In this document: in pieces, positions 27,731-37,074 of the stretch
Position numbering within the stretch: position 1 is the stretch's first letter
How the letters are laid out: the number at the start of each line of letters is the position of its first letter
DNA from: Nostoc sp. JL33
GTDB taxonomy: Bacteria; Cyanobacteriota; Cyanobacteriia; Cyanobacteriales; Nostocaceae
Assembly: GCF_017114985.1 (NCBI RefSeq)
Contig: NZ_JABXKP010000070.1
Location: forward strand, 39,031-103,030
Reading direction: 5' to 3'
DNA: 64,000 nucleotides
The notes under the pieces: generated by a model
The model's database searches: none
What the model was told of the DNA's origin: nothing
What the model saw: the letters and a program-made list of their open reading frames with translations, nothing else
Position numbers and translations under genes: made by a program

Positions 27731-28057
27731 ATGTCAATTTATGTAGGTAACCTCTCTTATGACGTTACACAAGAAGATTTAAGTGGTATTTTTGCAGAAT
27801 ATGGTACTGTAAAGCGAGTTCAAGTACCTACTGACCGTGAAACAGGTCGTCCGCGAGGCTTTGCTTTTGTGGAAATGGGAACTGACGCTGAAGAAACAGC
27901 TGCCATTGAAGCTCTCGACGGTGCTGAGTGGATGGGTCGTGACCTGAAAGTGAATAAGGCTAAACCCAAGGAAGATAGAGGTGATAGAGGTTCCTTTGGT
28001 GGTGGTAACAGAGGAGGATACGGTGGCGGCGGTGGCGGACGCGGCGGACGCTACTAA
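27731..28057 (+). CDS. rbp: RRM-type glycine-rich RNA-binding protein
   Basis: A 108-residue protein with one RNA-recognition motif: RNP2 IYVGNLSY at residues 3-10 and RNP1 RGFAFVEM near 44, then a Gly/Arg-rich tail ([19 protein letters not shown]). Cyanobacterial Rbp proteins of this class bind RNA and several are cold-induced. The gene is followed by a short attenuator-like hairpin and then rpsU, the order described in Anabaena for rbpA-rpsU. The start is ATG 27731, 5 bases after GGAGAGA. The long AT-rich leader upstream is consistent with regulation at the RNA level. Confidence 0.93.
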   Translation: MSIYVGNLSYDVTQEDLSGIFAEYGTVKRVQVPTDRETGRPRGFAFVEMGTDAEETAAIEALDGAEWMGRDLKVNKAKPKEDRGDRGSFGGGNRGGYGGGGGGRGGRY

Positions 28058-28094
28058 CCTTGGAAACAAAAAAATTTACCTAGAGTCTTAAGGT

Positions 28095-28119
28095 CAGACA
28101 AGGAGTCTGTCTTTTTTTT
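28095..28119 (+). terminator. Hairpin with U-tract between rbp and rpsU
   Basis: CAGAC-AAGGA-GTCTG (28095-28109) is followed by a run of eight T (28112-28119). The 5-bp stem is short, so read-through into rpsU is plausible. Confidence 0.75.
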
Positions 28120-28172
28120 GCAATGTTACCGCCTGCATACCGATTGATTAAGTCAACTTAGTAGGAGAAATA

Positions 28173-28361
28173 ATGACCCAAGTAATTGTAGGTGACAATG
28201 AACACATTGAGTCAGCCTTACGGCGATTTAAGCGAGAAGTTTCCAAGGCTGGAATTTTTCCAGACATGAGAAAGCATCGTCATTTTGAAACGCCCCTAGA
28301 AAAACGCAAGCGCAAAGAAGTTGCCAAGCATAGACAGAGTAAGAGAAGTTTTCGTAATTAA
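28173..28361 (+). CDS. rpsU: Small ribosomal subunit protein bS21
   Basis: A 62-residue basic protein with the S21 features: [20 protein letters not shown] near the N-terminus and a Lys/Arg-rich tail ([17 protein letters not shown]). S21 sits near the anti-Shine-Dalgarno region of 16S rRNA and helps initiation. GTAGGAGAAATA just before the ATG is a good ribosome site. Co-transcription with the RNA-binding protein gene is likely. Confidence 0.95.
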   Translation: MTQVIVGDNEHIESALRRFKREVSKAGIFPDMRKHRHFETPLEKRKRKEVAKHRQSKRSFRN

Positions 28362-28386
28362 GGACTGATATAGATGTAAACGAATG

Positions 28387-28411
28387 CCCTCATAGATTCT
28401 ATGAGGGTTTT
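28387..28411 (+). terminator. Terminator after rpsU
   Basis: A perfect 9-bp stem CCCTCATAG / CTATGAGGG with a 3-base loop, followed by TTTT, 26 bases after the rpsU stop. Confidence 0.9.
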
Positions 28412-28484
28412 CCTTTTGCCTATTTTAAAATCAGGAAACCTAAAGAAACGCTAAAATCAAGTCAGCCTTTGTATTGTAGCGGTT

Positions 28485-30245
28485 GTGTCCCACATCACTC
28501 AGAGGGCGGTTCACTGCATAAATCCTGATTGTCAACGTCCTTATCCTCAGCCTTGGGGAAACAAATTTTGCAACAGCTGTGGCGCACCGCTAGAGTTGTT
28601 AGACCGCTATGTTCCAATTCAGCCATTGGGATCGGGAGGATTTGCTCAAATTTACACGGTTTGGGATGAAAAAACTCAAACCGAGAAAGTGTTAAAAGTG
28701 TTGGTAGAAGATTCACCAAAGGCACTAGAATTATTTACCCAAGAGGCGGCGGTTTTATCTAGCTTGCAGCATCCGGGTGTCCCCAGAGTCGATGCTGACG
28801 GATATTTTCACGTAAAACTGTTTAATCCCAAACCGCATCAACTGCCTTGTCTGGTAATGGAAAAAATCAATGGGCGGACTTTAGAGGAGATATTAAAAAA
28901 GTTTCCCCAAGGGTGTCCAGAGGATTTGGTTTTAAACTGGTTTGCCCAAGCTATACAGATTTTACAGGAATTACACAAACGTCAGATTATTCACCGGGAT
29001 ATAAAACCTTCTAATTTAATGCTGGGCACCTCTTCGCCATCTGTAACCCTGCCTCAAGGGCAAACAGGGGGCGATCGCCTGGTACTAATTGATTTTGGCG
29101 GGGCAAAACAATTTAGCGCCTCTAAACTGCGTTCTCAGTCTAGTTCCACGCGTTTATTTTCTTCTGGGTACAGTCCACCAGAACAGGTGACTGGAGGTAT
29201 TGTCGGGCCAAGTGCCGATTTTTATGCCCTTGGTCGAACGATAATTGAGCTACTAACAGGCAAGTACCCGCTAGAGTTGGAAGATCAGCAAACGGGGAAA
29301 TTGCTCTGGCGAACTACGATAAATGTCAACCCCCAACTAGCAGATTTGCTAGATGAAATGGTGCAGGCGGATGTGCGATCGCGTCCGCCAAATGCAGCGA
29401 TAATTCAAAAACGGTTGGCGAAGATTTCTCAACCATTACCGCCGCCAGGGTTGTTTTCTCAACTGCGGGACAACGTTAAGCAAGCTTCAACGCAAGCATC
29501 CCGGAGATTTACACTGCTAAGGCAAGCTATTGAACAAGCTTTAGCTAAGTTTAGCCAAGCTGTAACCAAAACCGTTATTTTCATCGCCAAGGCGATTATC
29601 AAAATTTTCCAAGCTTGTTTGGCGACGATTTGGGCGATGATCCTGAGTAGTATCGGCGCTTGTTTTGGTGCGATCGCAGGTTTTATTTTGGCATATCGCA
29701 CCAGCTTGGGTCGTCAGGTTGTGGAATTTATTTGGAGTCAGCAAAACCAATTAGTGCCAAATACTCAACCTGTCTTCGGGGCAGATATTTTGGTATTCGT
29801 CGCAGCAGGCTGGGGAACCGCTTGGGGACTGACAGTATCCGGGTGTTTTGGTCAACGACGGCGGTTTTTAGTAGCGTCGCTGATGGGCATGATTAGCTAT
29901 GGCTTCGGCTGGTTGATTTTGCAATTAATTACACCAAAAGATAGCGGCGAGGGCTTAGTGGCAGTGATTTTACTCGCAGTTTCCCTACTCACCTTGAGTT
30001 TAGGTCTTCGCAGCCATCACATAGTCTACGCTGTGTTCGCTGCCTTTGGTAGTGCGATCGCCTATGCAGTTTTGATTAGTTTGAGGTTAGCACCGACTAT
30101 CTGGGAATTTTCTAGTCAACCAGGCTGGTCGGAGTTATACAAGCCTCTGATTTTTTTTGGTTCTGTAGGTTTGTTTATCAGCTTCTGGTTAGGAGTGAGT
30201 TACTACCTAATTGTCCCTGGATTGCGCCTTTTGGGATGGCGTTAA
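28485..30245 (+). CDS. Membrane-anchored Ser/Thr protein kinase with N-terminal zinc ribbon
   Basis: A 586-residue kinase. Residues 11-35 form a zinc-ribbon-like CINPDC...FCNSCG module. The Hanks-type kinase domain (about 42-310) has the glycine loop PLGSGGFAQIY, the catalytic loop HRDIKPSNLML and LIDFGGAKQF in place of the canonical DFG region. The rest contains a coiled region (330-390) and several hydrophobic segments (about 395-585), so the kinase faces the cytoplasm from a polytopic anchor. The start is GTG 28485. Targets are unknown. The zinc ribbon plus kinase plus multi-helix C-terminus is a recurrent cyanobacterial layout. Confidence 0.87.
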   Translation: MSHITQRAVHCINPDCQRPYPQPWGNKFCNSCGAPLELLDRYVPIQPLGSGGFAQIYTVWDEKTQTEKVLKVLVEDSPKALELFTQEAAVLSSLQHPGVPRVDADGYFHVKLFNPKPHQLPCLVMEKINGRTLEEILKKFPQGCPEDLVLNWFAQAIQILQELHKRQIIHRDIKPSNLMLGTSSPSVTLPQGQTGGDRLVLIDFGGAKQFSASKLRSQSSSTRLFSSGYSPPEQVTGGIVGPSADFYALGRTIIELLTGKYPLELEDQQTGKLLWRTTINVNPQLADLLDEMVQADVRSRPPNAAIIQKRLAKISQPLPPPGLFSQLRDNVKQASTQASRRFTLLRQAIEQALAKFSQAVTKTVIFIAKAIIKIFQACLATIWAMILSSIGACFGAIAGFILAYRTSLGRQVVEFIWSQQNQLVPNTQPVFGADILVFVAAGWGTAWGLTVSGCFGQRRRFLVASLMGMISYGFGWLILQLITPKDSGEGLVAVILLAVSLLTLSLGLRSHHIVYAVFAAFGSAIAYAVLISLRLAPTIWEFSSQPGWSELYKPLIFFGSVGLFISFWLGVSYYLIVPGLRLLGWR

Positions 30246-30279
30246 AATAATTCGTAATTAATCAAGTGCCCAAAAACAA

Positions 30280-30318
30280 GATCCCCCTAGTCGTATTTTT
30301 CATCGAGCTAGGGGGATC
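30280..30318. terminator. Strong 11-bp hairpin after the kinase gene
   Basis: GATCCCCCTAG (30280-30290) pairs with CTAGGGGGATC (30308-30318) across a 17-base loop. There is no U-tract on the plus strand, so it may be a processing or weak termination element. The remaining gap to 30537 is AT-rich without genes. Confidence 0.6.
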
Positions 30319-30537
30319 ACATATCTAGTAGTCTATAATTGGTTCGGTATAGTTGCTTACGAATCGATTCTATAGCCTATATTTCAGTTTGAGTAGTTTT
30401 ACGATTAGAATTCATAGTATTTTTACACCTTCTTAATCAATGCTTCATCCCTATTCTTCCTTAGGGAAGCGGTATATGTAAATATAACAGTATGCAATGT
30501 GCGTAAATTGTCCTTTTTGGGGATATCAGTAAAAAAG

Positions 30538-31101
30538 ATGAAACTTAATATTGTTGCTACCGTCGTCCTGTTAGCTTGTTTTGGGTTTGCAGAGCAAGCC
30601 CTTGCATTAAATCAGCTAGACTTGGATCAATTGAAGGCAACAAGTGCCTGTCCCCGGTGTAATTTGAGTGGTGCTGACCTAACTCGATTGAATTTAGCTG
30701 GAGCAAATTTGCGAGGGGCTGACTTGAGCAGTGCTACATTATCTCAAGCTAATCTCACGAATGCCGATCTCACCGGTGCAAATTTAGAAGGTGCGATTCT
30801 GAATTCGGCGAATCTCAGTGGTGCTTCTTTAACAGGAGCAAATTTGAAATCAGCATCCCTGGAAAATGCCGATCTGTCTTATGCCGGTTTCATCAGCGCC
30901 AATTTGGAAGCAGCAAACTTAAAAGATGCTAAATTGCAGTTTACCAATTTTCGGGGGGCTAACTTCCGACTAACAACTATGGCTAATGGTGTCGTCACCT
31001 CCGAGAAAGCTTATGACTGGTCGTTAGAGCGTCAAAATCTTAGAATATGTAACCAGTTCAAACCCGAAAATACCTTAGGCACAACCTGTTATTCAAGATA
31101 A
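30538..31101 (+). CDS. Exported pentapeptide-repeat protein
   Basis: A protein of about 187 residues. MKLNIVATVVLLACFGFAEQ begins a signal peptide ending ALA, so the ATG at 30538 is preferred over the GTG at 30499. About 20 A(D/N)LxX pentapeptides follow (LTRLNLAGANLRGADLSS and on), forming a right-handed quadrilateral beta-helix. A Cys pair (CPRC) precedes the repeats, and two Cys lie in the tail. The role is unknown; a periplasmic or thylakoid-lumen location is likely. Confidence 0.82.
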   Translation: MKLNIVATVVLLACFGFAEQALALNQLDLDQLKATSACPRCNLSGADLTRLNLAGANLRGADLSSATLSQANLTNADLTGANLEGAILNSANLSGASLTGANLKSASLENADLSYAGFISANLEAANLKDAKLQFTNFRGANFRLTTMANGVVTSEKAYDWSLERQNLRICNQFKPENTLGTTCYSR

Positions 31102-31275
31102 ACTACTTTAATTGGGCATTGGGCATGGGGCATTGGATATTGGTTATTAATTCTTCTCCCCCTGCTTCCTCTGACCCTCTGCTTGTTCTCAACTATCCTT
31201 ATATGGATGGCAAAGAGCATTTTGTTTGTTAACAATTCTTTATCATGGGAAAAAGCCTGTAGATTAATTGAATCC

Positions 31276-32460
31276 ATGCTTACCCATATTAAAGACTTAG
31301 CAGCAAAACTAGCGCCCCGCTTAATTGAAATCCGCCGCCACATCCACTCTCACCCAGAACTTAGCGGTCAGGAGTACCAAACAGCAGCTTTCGTGGCTGG
31401 TGTTTTATCTTCCAGTGGTCTGCACGTACAAGAGGGAGTTGGCAAAACGGGCGTGATTGGAGAACTCCAAGGCACTAGCCAAAATGACCGTTTATTGGCA
31501 ATTCGCACCGATATGGATGCCTTGCCAATTCAAGAGCGCACGAATTTGGAATATGCCTCTGGCGCAGAGGGTATTATGCACGCTTGTGGTCACGATGTCC
31601 ACACCACCGTGGGGTTAGGAACAGCGATGGTACTGTCCCAAGTGGCAGAGGAGTTGGGTGGGAAAGTGCGGTTTTTATTTCAGCCCGCGGAGGAAATTGC
31701 TCAAGGGGCAAGCTGGATGGTGAAAGATGGGGCGATGGAAAACGTCTCGGCTATATTAGGGATTCATGTTTTCCCTTCTATCCCGGCAGGATCTATTGGC
31801 GTGCGTTACGGGGCATTGACAGCGGCCGCTGATAATTTAGAAATTCTGATTATGGGAGAATCTGGGCACGGGGCGCGTCCCCATGAGGCGATTGATGCAA
31901 TTTGGATTGCTTGCCAAATCATTACTGCACTGCAACAAGCCATCAGCCGGACACAAAATCCCTTGCGTCCTGTAGTATTGAGCATAGGGAAAATTAACGG
32001 TGGCAGAGCGCCGAATATTATTGCTGATAAAGTGCAGTTATTGGGAACCGTGCGATCGCTCCATCCCGAAACCCGCGCCCATCTCCCGAACTGGATTGAA
32101 AACATTGTATCTAATGTCTGTCATACCTACGGGGCAAAGTATGAAGTTAATTATCGCCAGGGCGTACCCAGCGTCCAAAATGATTATACCTTGACGCAAT
32201 TATTACAATCAGCCGCAGAAGAAGCTTGGAGTAGCGATCGCGTTCAAGTCTTACCCGAACCTTCTCTTGGTGCTGAAGATTTTTCTATGTATTTGGAACA
32301 CGTCCCTGGTTCCATGTTTCGCTTGGGTGTCGGCTATAAAGAAAGAATCATTAACCACCCGTTACACCATCCCCAATTTGAAGTCGATGAATCTGCCATT
32401 ATCACTGGCGTTGTAACTATGGCCTATGCCGCCTATAAATATTGTCAGCAAAATTCGTAA
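31276..32460 (+). CDS. M20-family amidohydrolase
   Basis: A metallopeptidase-family hydrolase of about 394 residues. RRHIHSHPELSGQEYQTA, AIRTDMDALPIQE and HACGHDVHTTVGLG (metal ligands) are seen, followed by the FQPAEE motif. The last metal His is in the C-terminal part (NHPLHHPQFEVDE). Relatives remove acyl groups from amino acids (hippurate, IAA-amino acid or N-acyl-cysteine hydrolases); the substrate is unknown. The frame extends to 31183, but MLTHIKDLAAKLAPRLIEIR is the family-like start. Confidence 0.9.
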   Translation: MLTHIKDLAAKLAPRLIEIRRHIHSHPELSGQEYQTAAFVAGVLSSSGLHVQEGVGKTGVIGELQGTSQNDRLLAIRTDMDALPIQERTNLEYASGAEGIMHACGHDVHTTVGLGTAMVLSQVAEELGGKVRFLFQPAEEIAQGASWMVKDGAMENVSAILGIHVFPSIPAGSIGVRYGALTAAADNLEILIMGESGHGARPHEAIDAIWIACQIITALQQAISRTQNPLRPVVLSIGKINGGRAPNIIADKVQLLGTVRSLHPETRAHLPNWIENIVSNVCHTYGAKYEVNYRQGVPSVQNDYTLTQLLQSAAEEAWSSDRVQVLPEPSLGAEDFSMYLEHVPGSMFRLGVGYKERIINHPLHHPQFEVDESAIITGVVTMAYAAYKYCQQNS

Positions 32461-32462
32461 AC

Positions 32463-32500
32463 AAAAACTCCCAGCACATAAATAAGCGCTGGGAGTTTTT
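32463..32500. terminator. Bidirectional terminator between convergent genes
   Basis: AAAAACTCCCAGC (32463-32475) pairs perfectly with GCTGGGAGTTTTT (32488-32500). It has A-tract and T-tract on the two sides and so can serve both the amidohydrolase and the hemerythrin gene. Confidence 0.93.
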
Positions 32501-32545
32501 GTTTAACTAACTTTTTTTAGCGGCTATAGAAAGCTCGAAAGCATC

Positions 32546-33598
32546 CTACACATTCGATTCGCTAACAACGCCCAATTTCTCTTGAATTCGGGTCTTAGCG
32601 GCTTTGAATTCAGTAGCCAGTTGCTCGGTTTGCTCAGTGCTCAAGTTGTTGCGAATCGCAGCAAACATTGTGCTTTCTTCTTGACGAATGTGGTCGCCAA
32701 CAGCTTGCATAAGCTGTGTAACTTGATCTTTGAATTCAGATGAAGAAGGGCTGATACCCTTAATTTGCTCTAACACCCGCTTCATCTCAGCTTGCTCGTC
32801 AAACAGTTCTTGGGTGTTATCTTGACCGTAGAAAGGACGTACTCTTGGATATACTACTTCCTCTTCAGCTTCGGCGTGAGCAGTTAGATCCTTGTAAATT
32901 TGACCGAAATACTCTTGGATCTTCTGTGGATTGTCGCTTTGCAGAAGTTCGGTAAATAGGGTATTTACCTTGTTGTGATCGAGGCGGATGACATCCTGGA
33001 TATTTAGATCCTTTTTATCACTGCTTTGGGTAACAGCACTACCTACTACACCACTTACCGCAGCCATAGCGTCTTGAACCCGTGCCCAAATTCCTTGATC
33101 TGCATCTTGTCCAGTTAGTTCACGGACACCCAGAATTTCCAGAATACCTTTGAGTTGTTCTTGATGAGCGCGGTTCTCAAAATTAACGGTATTCAAAGGT
33201 GTGATCGCTAGTAAAACGTCAGCACCAACTTTTTGAGCAGCCTTGTGAACTATCAAGCCACTCATTACTATTTGATGTTTCAGCAATTCATGCTGAGATA
33301 CTTTTTCATACAGGCTTAACTCAGAACCTTTGAACAATTCACGAGCTATTTCAATGAATTCTGTAACATTTTTTTTGGGTTCAGCCTGAATTCCATACTG
33401 ACCAATTACAGTTTCTAGAACGCCAAGATTTTTTTCGTCATCTTTGATGAAATTCCGAATGCGATCGCCAATCTCGGCATCAAGTCCTTGGCTCAAAAGC
33501 AATTGCTCATTTTCGATGACTAATTGTTGGAGGGCTTTGATACTTGCCAATTTTACAGCAATAGCATTGCGTTTCGTATCATCTAAAGTAGCTACCAT
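32546..33598 (-). CDS. Hemerythrin-like HHE-domain protein
   Basis: A protein of about 350 residues. The C-terminal half is an HHE cation-binding domain: IRLDHNKVNTLFTELLQS, HAEAEEEVVYPRVRPF and later DHIRQEESTMF supply the His and Glu ligands of a non-haem di-iron site. The N-terminal half is helical and probably a second, ferritin-like bundle. Such proteins are linked to oxygen, NO or iron handling and stress. ATG 33598 has GAGGAG 7 bases upstream, while the ORF's first Met six codons earlier lacks one. The stop is next to a bidirectional terminator. Confidence 0.85.
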   Translation of the reverse strand: MVATLDDTKRNAIAVKLASIKALQQLVIENEQLLLSQGLDAEIGDRIRNFIKDDEKNLGVLETVIGQYGIQAEPKKNVTEFIEIARELFKGSELSLYEKVSQHELLKHQIVMSGLIVHKAAQKVGADVLLAITPLNTVNFENRAHQEQLKGILEILGVRELTGQDADQGIWARVQDAMAAVSGVVGSAVTQSSDKKDLNIQDVIRLDHNKVNTLFTELLQSDNPQKIQEYFGQIYKDLTAHAEAEEEVVYPRVRPFYGQDNTQELFDEQAEMKRVLEQIKGISPSSSEFKDQVTQLMQAVGDHIRQEESTMFAAIRNNLSTEQTEQLATEFKAAKTRIQEKLGVVSESNV

Positions 33599-33813
33599 CC
33601 GTGTTCTCCTCGGCAAAGTGTTCGTAATTCTTACTGATATAACCTTGACACAGAGGTTAGGGAGATTCCATCTTTCTTTTGAGCGATCGCGTTCACAACT
33701 CAGGGTAGAGAAACATAAATTTTCGTTACAATTTTTGTCTTTATACTTTTAGATAGATAATATTTAAATCTGCATTCTATCCCCAGGCGGATAAAATTCA
33801 GGCGGATAAAATA

Positions 33814-34191
33814 TTAATAATCTAAGATTTCTTTAAGAACGCTCTTTAAATCCACCTCAGTAGGGCGTTTTTCAAATTGCTCGTGGCTATAAATCCACAC
33901 AAGCTTGATTACACAATCAATTGTATTGACTAAATACATTAATCTAATTTGTCCTGAAGCGCCTTTGGATACCTTCAACTCTAGCTTGTGAAATGACCAT
34001 CCTTGAGGTAATTCAATCTTTCTAGGCAAAGGTTCGTTACGAGAATTGATGGGATATTGATCATCAATTAAATCTTCCAAAACTTCTACGATACACTCAA
34101 CAAAATCCGACCTATAGGCTTTTGCAAGTTTTTTGAAAGAACGGTTGAAATTATCGGATTTTTCAATCGAGAAGGGAGTTGAGCCAGTCAC
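33814..34191 (-). CDS. RelE-superfamily-like toxin of a Panacea pair
   Basis: A 125-residue protein with NFNRSFKKLAKAYRSDFVEC near the start and GASGQIRLMYLVN followed by IKLVWIYSHEQFEKR, which resembles the RelE/HigB fold (basic N-terminal helices, strands ending in a short basic C-terminus). It overlaps the end of the upstream Panacea antitoxin gene by 29 bp on the same strand. Position and size support the toxin role, which would be mRNA cleavage or another translation block; direct evidence of activity is lacking. Confidence 0.75.
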   Translation of the reverse strand: MTGSTPFSIEKSDNFNRSFKKLAKAYRSDFVECIVEVLEDLIDDQYPINSRNEPLPRKIELPQGWSFHKLELKVSKGASGQIRLMYLVNTIDCVIKLVWIYSHEQFEKRPTEVDLKSVLKEILDY

Positions 34192-34750
34192 GCACTTCTC
34201 CTTTACGAATACGAGTTGATGATTCCGAAGTACAAGCGTCCTTTAAAATTTCTTGCATTACGAATTGATAAGCCGGATGGTCACGCTCTATTTGGTCTAG
34301 TTTCTGGTGTCCCAATGCTTTCAAGTCTTCAAGAAGAATTGCCTTTGTTGAGCTAGCTTCAGGTAGCAAACCCTTACGCGCCTTTTTCCAAGGAAACTCC
34401 AAGTGGGTCATACCACTAAGTTGATAAGCATGGTAGCCACCAAAATATTCCCATACTTCTTCTAGAAGTTGTCTCTTATCCTCAGGCATCTCTAACAGGA
34501 ATTCTTGACTAGGAATAGGTAATTGTTTAGCTTCAAATTCACTATAAAACCTGTAAGCCGGAGGACAAACAGGCCCATAGCGCCATGCTTGTATTTCTTC
34601 TTCAAACAATGGCTCATCATACATCGCCAAATGTAAGCTTTGCGCGTAATACAAAAGCTTTTGAACCTTCATATTGGTCATTTCTGCTTCTATACTGTCT
34701 TCGTAAGCTCTGACGATGAAGTAGCGAGCCACATTTAGACAATCAATCAT
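34163..34750 (-). CDS. Panacea (DUF4065)-domain antitoxin
   Basis: A 195-residue protein. The Panacea/SocA-like signature is clear: MTNMKVQKLLYYAQSLHLAM, then EEIQAWRYGPVCPPAYRFY, and HLEFPWKKAR near residue 125. Panacea domains act as chaperone-like antitoxins that pair with many unrelated toxin folds. The toxin gene starts inside its last 29 bases. A single helical C-terminal tail could carry the toxin-binding segment. No separate DNA-binding domain is seen. Confidence 0.88.
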   Translation of the reverse strand: MIDCLNVARYFIVRAYEDSIEAEMTNMKVQKLLYYAQSLHLAMYDEPLFEEEIQAWRYGPVCPPAYRFYSEFEAKQLPIPSQEFLLEMPEDKRQLLEEVWEYFGGYHAYQLSGMTHLEFPWKKARKGLLPEASSTKAILLEDLKALGHQKLDQIERDHPAYQFVMQEILKDACTSESSTRIRKGEVRDWLNSLLD

Positions 34751-35154
34751 AATCAGACTCGCAAATTAAGACTGGTTAACTATCTTAGCTGTTTTTAACG
34801 ATCACTTACACTTACTATTTTAGTACATTTTTACTATTGAAAATCAATTTACTACTACAGGACAGCGTAAATCCAGCTACCATCTCAATTAACTAGACCA
34901 GTTGCTGTGAGCAACTGGTTAAAGGTAAGCAAACTTCGGCATCAAGTCTCAATATTTCGGAACCCCTTTTAGGGTGACGTTTACTCAGGCGATCGCAATG
35001 CAGCCTTAACAAACCTCACCGCAATTGTGACGATTACGCTAGAATTGTTAAAGGTTCTTTACAGAGTTTGCTGATCATCCCCAATTCTGTTAAAACAGCC
35101 TAGCATTCAAATGTAAATCTTATAAACCCCCTCTAGAGTTCACCAAAAGCTTCT
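34751..35154. other. Intergenic region upstream of typA (404 bp)
   Basis: The region is AT-rich, with a CAGTTGCTGTGAGCAACTGG inverted pair near 34899-34918 and a HIP1-like GGCGATCGC at about 34988. It carries promoters for typA and the divergent antitoxin operon. No gene is seen. Confidence 0.5.
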
Positions 35155-36945
35155 ATGACGCTCCCAATTCGCAACGTCGCCATTATCGCCCACGTTGACC
35201 ACGGCAAAACCACCCTGGTTGACGCACTCCTCAAACAATCCGGCATTTTCCGCGAAGGCGAAGACGTTCCGGATTGCGTTATGGACTCCAACGCCCTAGA
35301 ACGGGAACGGGGTATTACTATCCTGTCCAAAAATACAGCAGTTCGCTACAAAGAAACACTAATCAATATTGTTGATACTCCTGGACACGCTGACTTTGGT
35401 GGTGAAGTTGAACGCGTACTCGGCATGGTTGACGGATGTCTTCTGATTGTCGATGCCAACGAAGGCCCCATGCCCCAAACACGCTTTGTTCTCAAAAAAG
35501 CTTTAGAAAAAGGGCTGCGCCCCATCGTTATCATCAACAAAATCGACCGTGGTCAAACTGACCCCCATGTTGCTGTCGATAAAGTATTGGATCTGTTCTT
35601 GGAATTAGGGGCAGATGAAGACCAGTGTGATTTTACCTATCTGTTTGCCTCCGGTATGGCAGGTTTCGCCAAAGAAAGCTTGGAAGCAGAATCGGTAGAT
35701 ATGCAACCCCTGTTTAACGCGATTCTGCAACACGTTCCACCACCAGTAGGTGACAGCAATAAGCCTCTACAATTGCAAGTCACAACCCTAGATTATTCTG
35801 AATATCTAGGACGGATTGTGATTGGCAGAATTCACAACGGTACTATCCGCTCAGGACAGCAAGCAGCTTTAGTAACAGAAGATGGTACTATTGTCAAGGG
35901 TAAGATTACCAAACTGATGGGCTTTGATGGACTGAAGCGCATAGAGATGGAAGAAGCAACCGCAGGTTATATTGTTGCGGTGGCTGGTTTCGCTGATGCT
36001 TATATTGGGGAAACGATTACTGACCCCAATGATCCGCAAGCTTTACCACTAATTAAAGTAGATGAACCAACCTTGCAAATGGCCTTCTGGGTGAATGATT
36101 CGCCCTTTGCTGGTCAAGAAGGCAAATTGGTGACATCAAGACAAATACGCGATCGCCTATTCCGCGAACTTGAAACCAACGTTGCTTTGCGTGTCGAAGA
36201 AACCGATTCTCCCGATAAATTCCTCGTTTCCGGTCGTGGTGAACTTCACCTGGGTATCTTAATTGAAACCATGCGTCGGGAAGGCTTCGAGTTTCAGGTA
36301 TCTCAGCCACAGGTAATTTACCGCGAAATCAACGGTCAACCTTGCGAACCTTACGAACTCTTGGTGTTAGACATTCCTGCTGATGGTGTGGGTAGCTGTA
36401 TTGAACGCCTGGGACAACGCAAAGGCGAAATGCAAGATATGCAACCAGGTAGTGGCGATCGCACCCAGTTAGAGTTTGTCATTCCCGCCCGTGGTTTGAT
36501 TGGTTTCCGGGGTGAATTCATGCGGATGACTCGTGGCGAAGGCATCATGAACCACAGCTTCTTAGATTACCGTCAACTGAGTGGTGACATTGAAGCCCGT
36601 AACAAAGGCGTTTTAATCTCCTTTGAAGAAGGCGTTTCTACCTTCTACGCCATGAGAAATGCCGAAGATAGAGGAGCATTCTTTATTGTTCCCGGCACAA
36701 AGGTTTACAGAGGCATGATTGTGGGAGAACACACTCGTTCCCAAGATTTGGAACTAAATATCTGTAAGACCAAGCAGTTAACCAATCACCGGGCTGCTGG
36801 TGGCGATGAATTGGTGCAACTGCAAGCACCGATAGACATGAGCCTAGAGCGTGCTTTGGAATACATCGCCGCCGATGAATTGGTGGAAGTTACACCCCAA
36901 TCGATTCGTCTGCGGAAGATGTCGAAGAAGTTGGCGAAACGCTAA
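35155..36945 (+). CDS. typA: Translational GTPase TypA/BipA
   Basis: A 596-residue ribosome-binding GTPase related to EF-G and LepA, involved in ribosome assembly and stress. The G motifs are intact: [14 protein letters not shown] (G1), [11 protein letters not shown] (G3) and [10 protein letters not shown] (G4). The C-terminal TypA domain has [20 protein letters not shown] and [13 protein letters not shown]. Length is normal. It is a housekeeping gene inside a toxin-antitoxin-rich neighbourhood and ends at a good terminator. Confidence 0.96.
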   Translation: MTLPIRNVAIIAHVDHGKTTLVDALLKQSGIFREGEDVPDCVMDSNALERERGITILSKNTAVRYKETLINIVDTPGHADFGGEVERVLGMVDGCLLIVDANEGPMPQTRFVLKKALEKGLRPIVIINKIDRGQTDPHVAVDKVLDLFLELGADEDQCDFTYLFASGMAGFAKESLEAESVDMQPLFNAILQHVPPPVGDSNKPLQLQVTTLDYSEYLGRIVIGRIHNGTIRSGQQAALVTEDGTIVKGKITKLMGFDGLKRIEMEEATAGYIVAVAGFADAYIGETITDPNDPQALPLIKVDEPTLQMAFWVNDSPFAGQEGKLVTSRQIRDRLFRELETNVALRVEETDSPDKFLVSGRGELHLGILIETMRREGFEFQVSQPQVIYREINGQPCEPYELLVLDIPADGVGSCIERLGQRKGEMQDMQPGSGDRTQLEFVIPARGLIGFRGEFMRMTRGEGIMNHSFLDYRQLSGDIEARNKGVLISFEEGVSTFYAMRNAEDRGAFFIVPGTKVYRGMIVGEHTRSQDLELNICKTKQLTNHRAAGGDELVQLQAPIDMSLERALEYIAADELVEVTPQSIRLRKMSKKLAKR

Positions 36946-36966
36946 GTTTAGTTACTTGATTGATTT

Positions 36967-36992
36967 AAAAAGCCCACTAATGTGGGCTTTTT
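36967..36992 (+). terminator. Terminator after typA
   Basis: AAAAAGCCCAC pairs perfectly with GTGGGCTTTTT across a TAAT loop, 22 bases after the stop codon. Confidence 0.95.
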
Positions 36993-37074
36993 ACTTTGTT
37001 GTATTAGAAAGATGAGTATCCTGATAGTCAAGTGGGTAACATAGCACTAAATAACTTGTTATGTTCACACCTTA

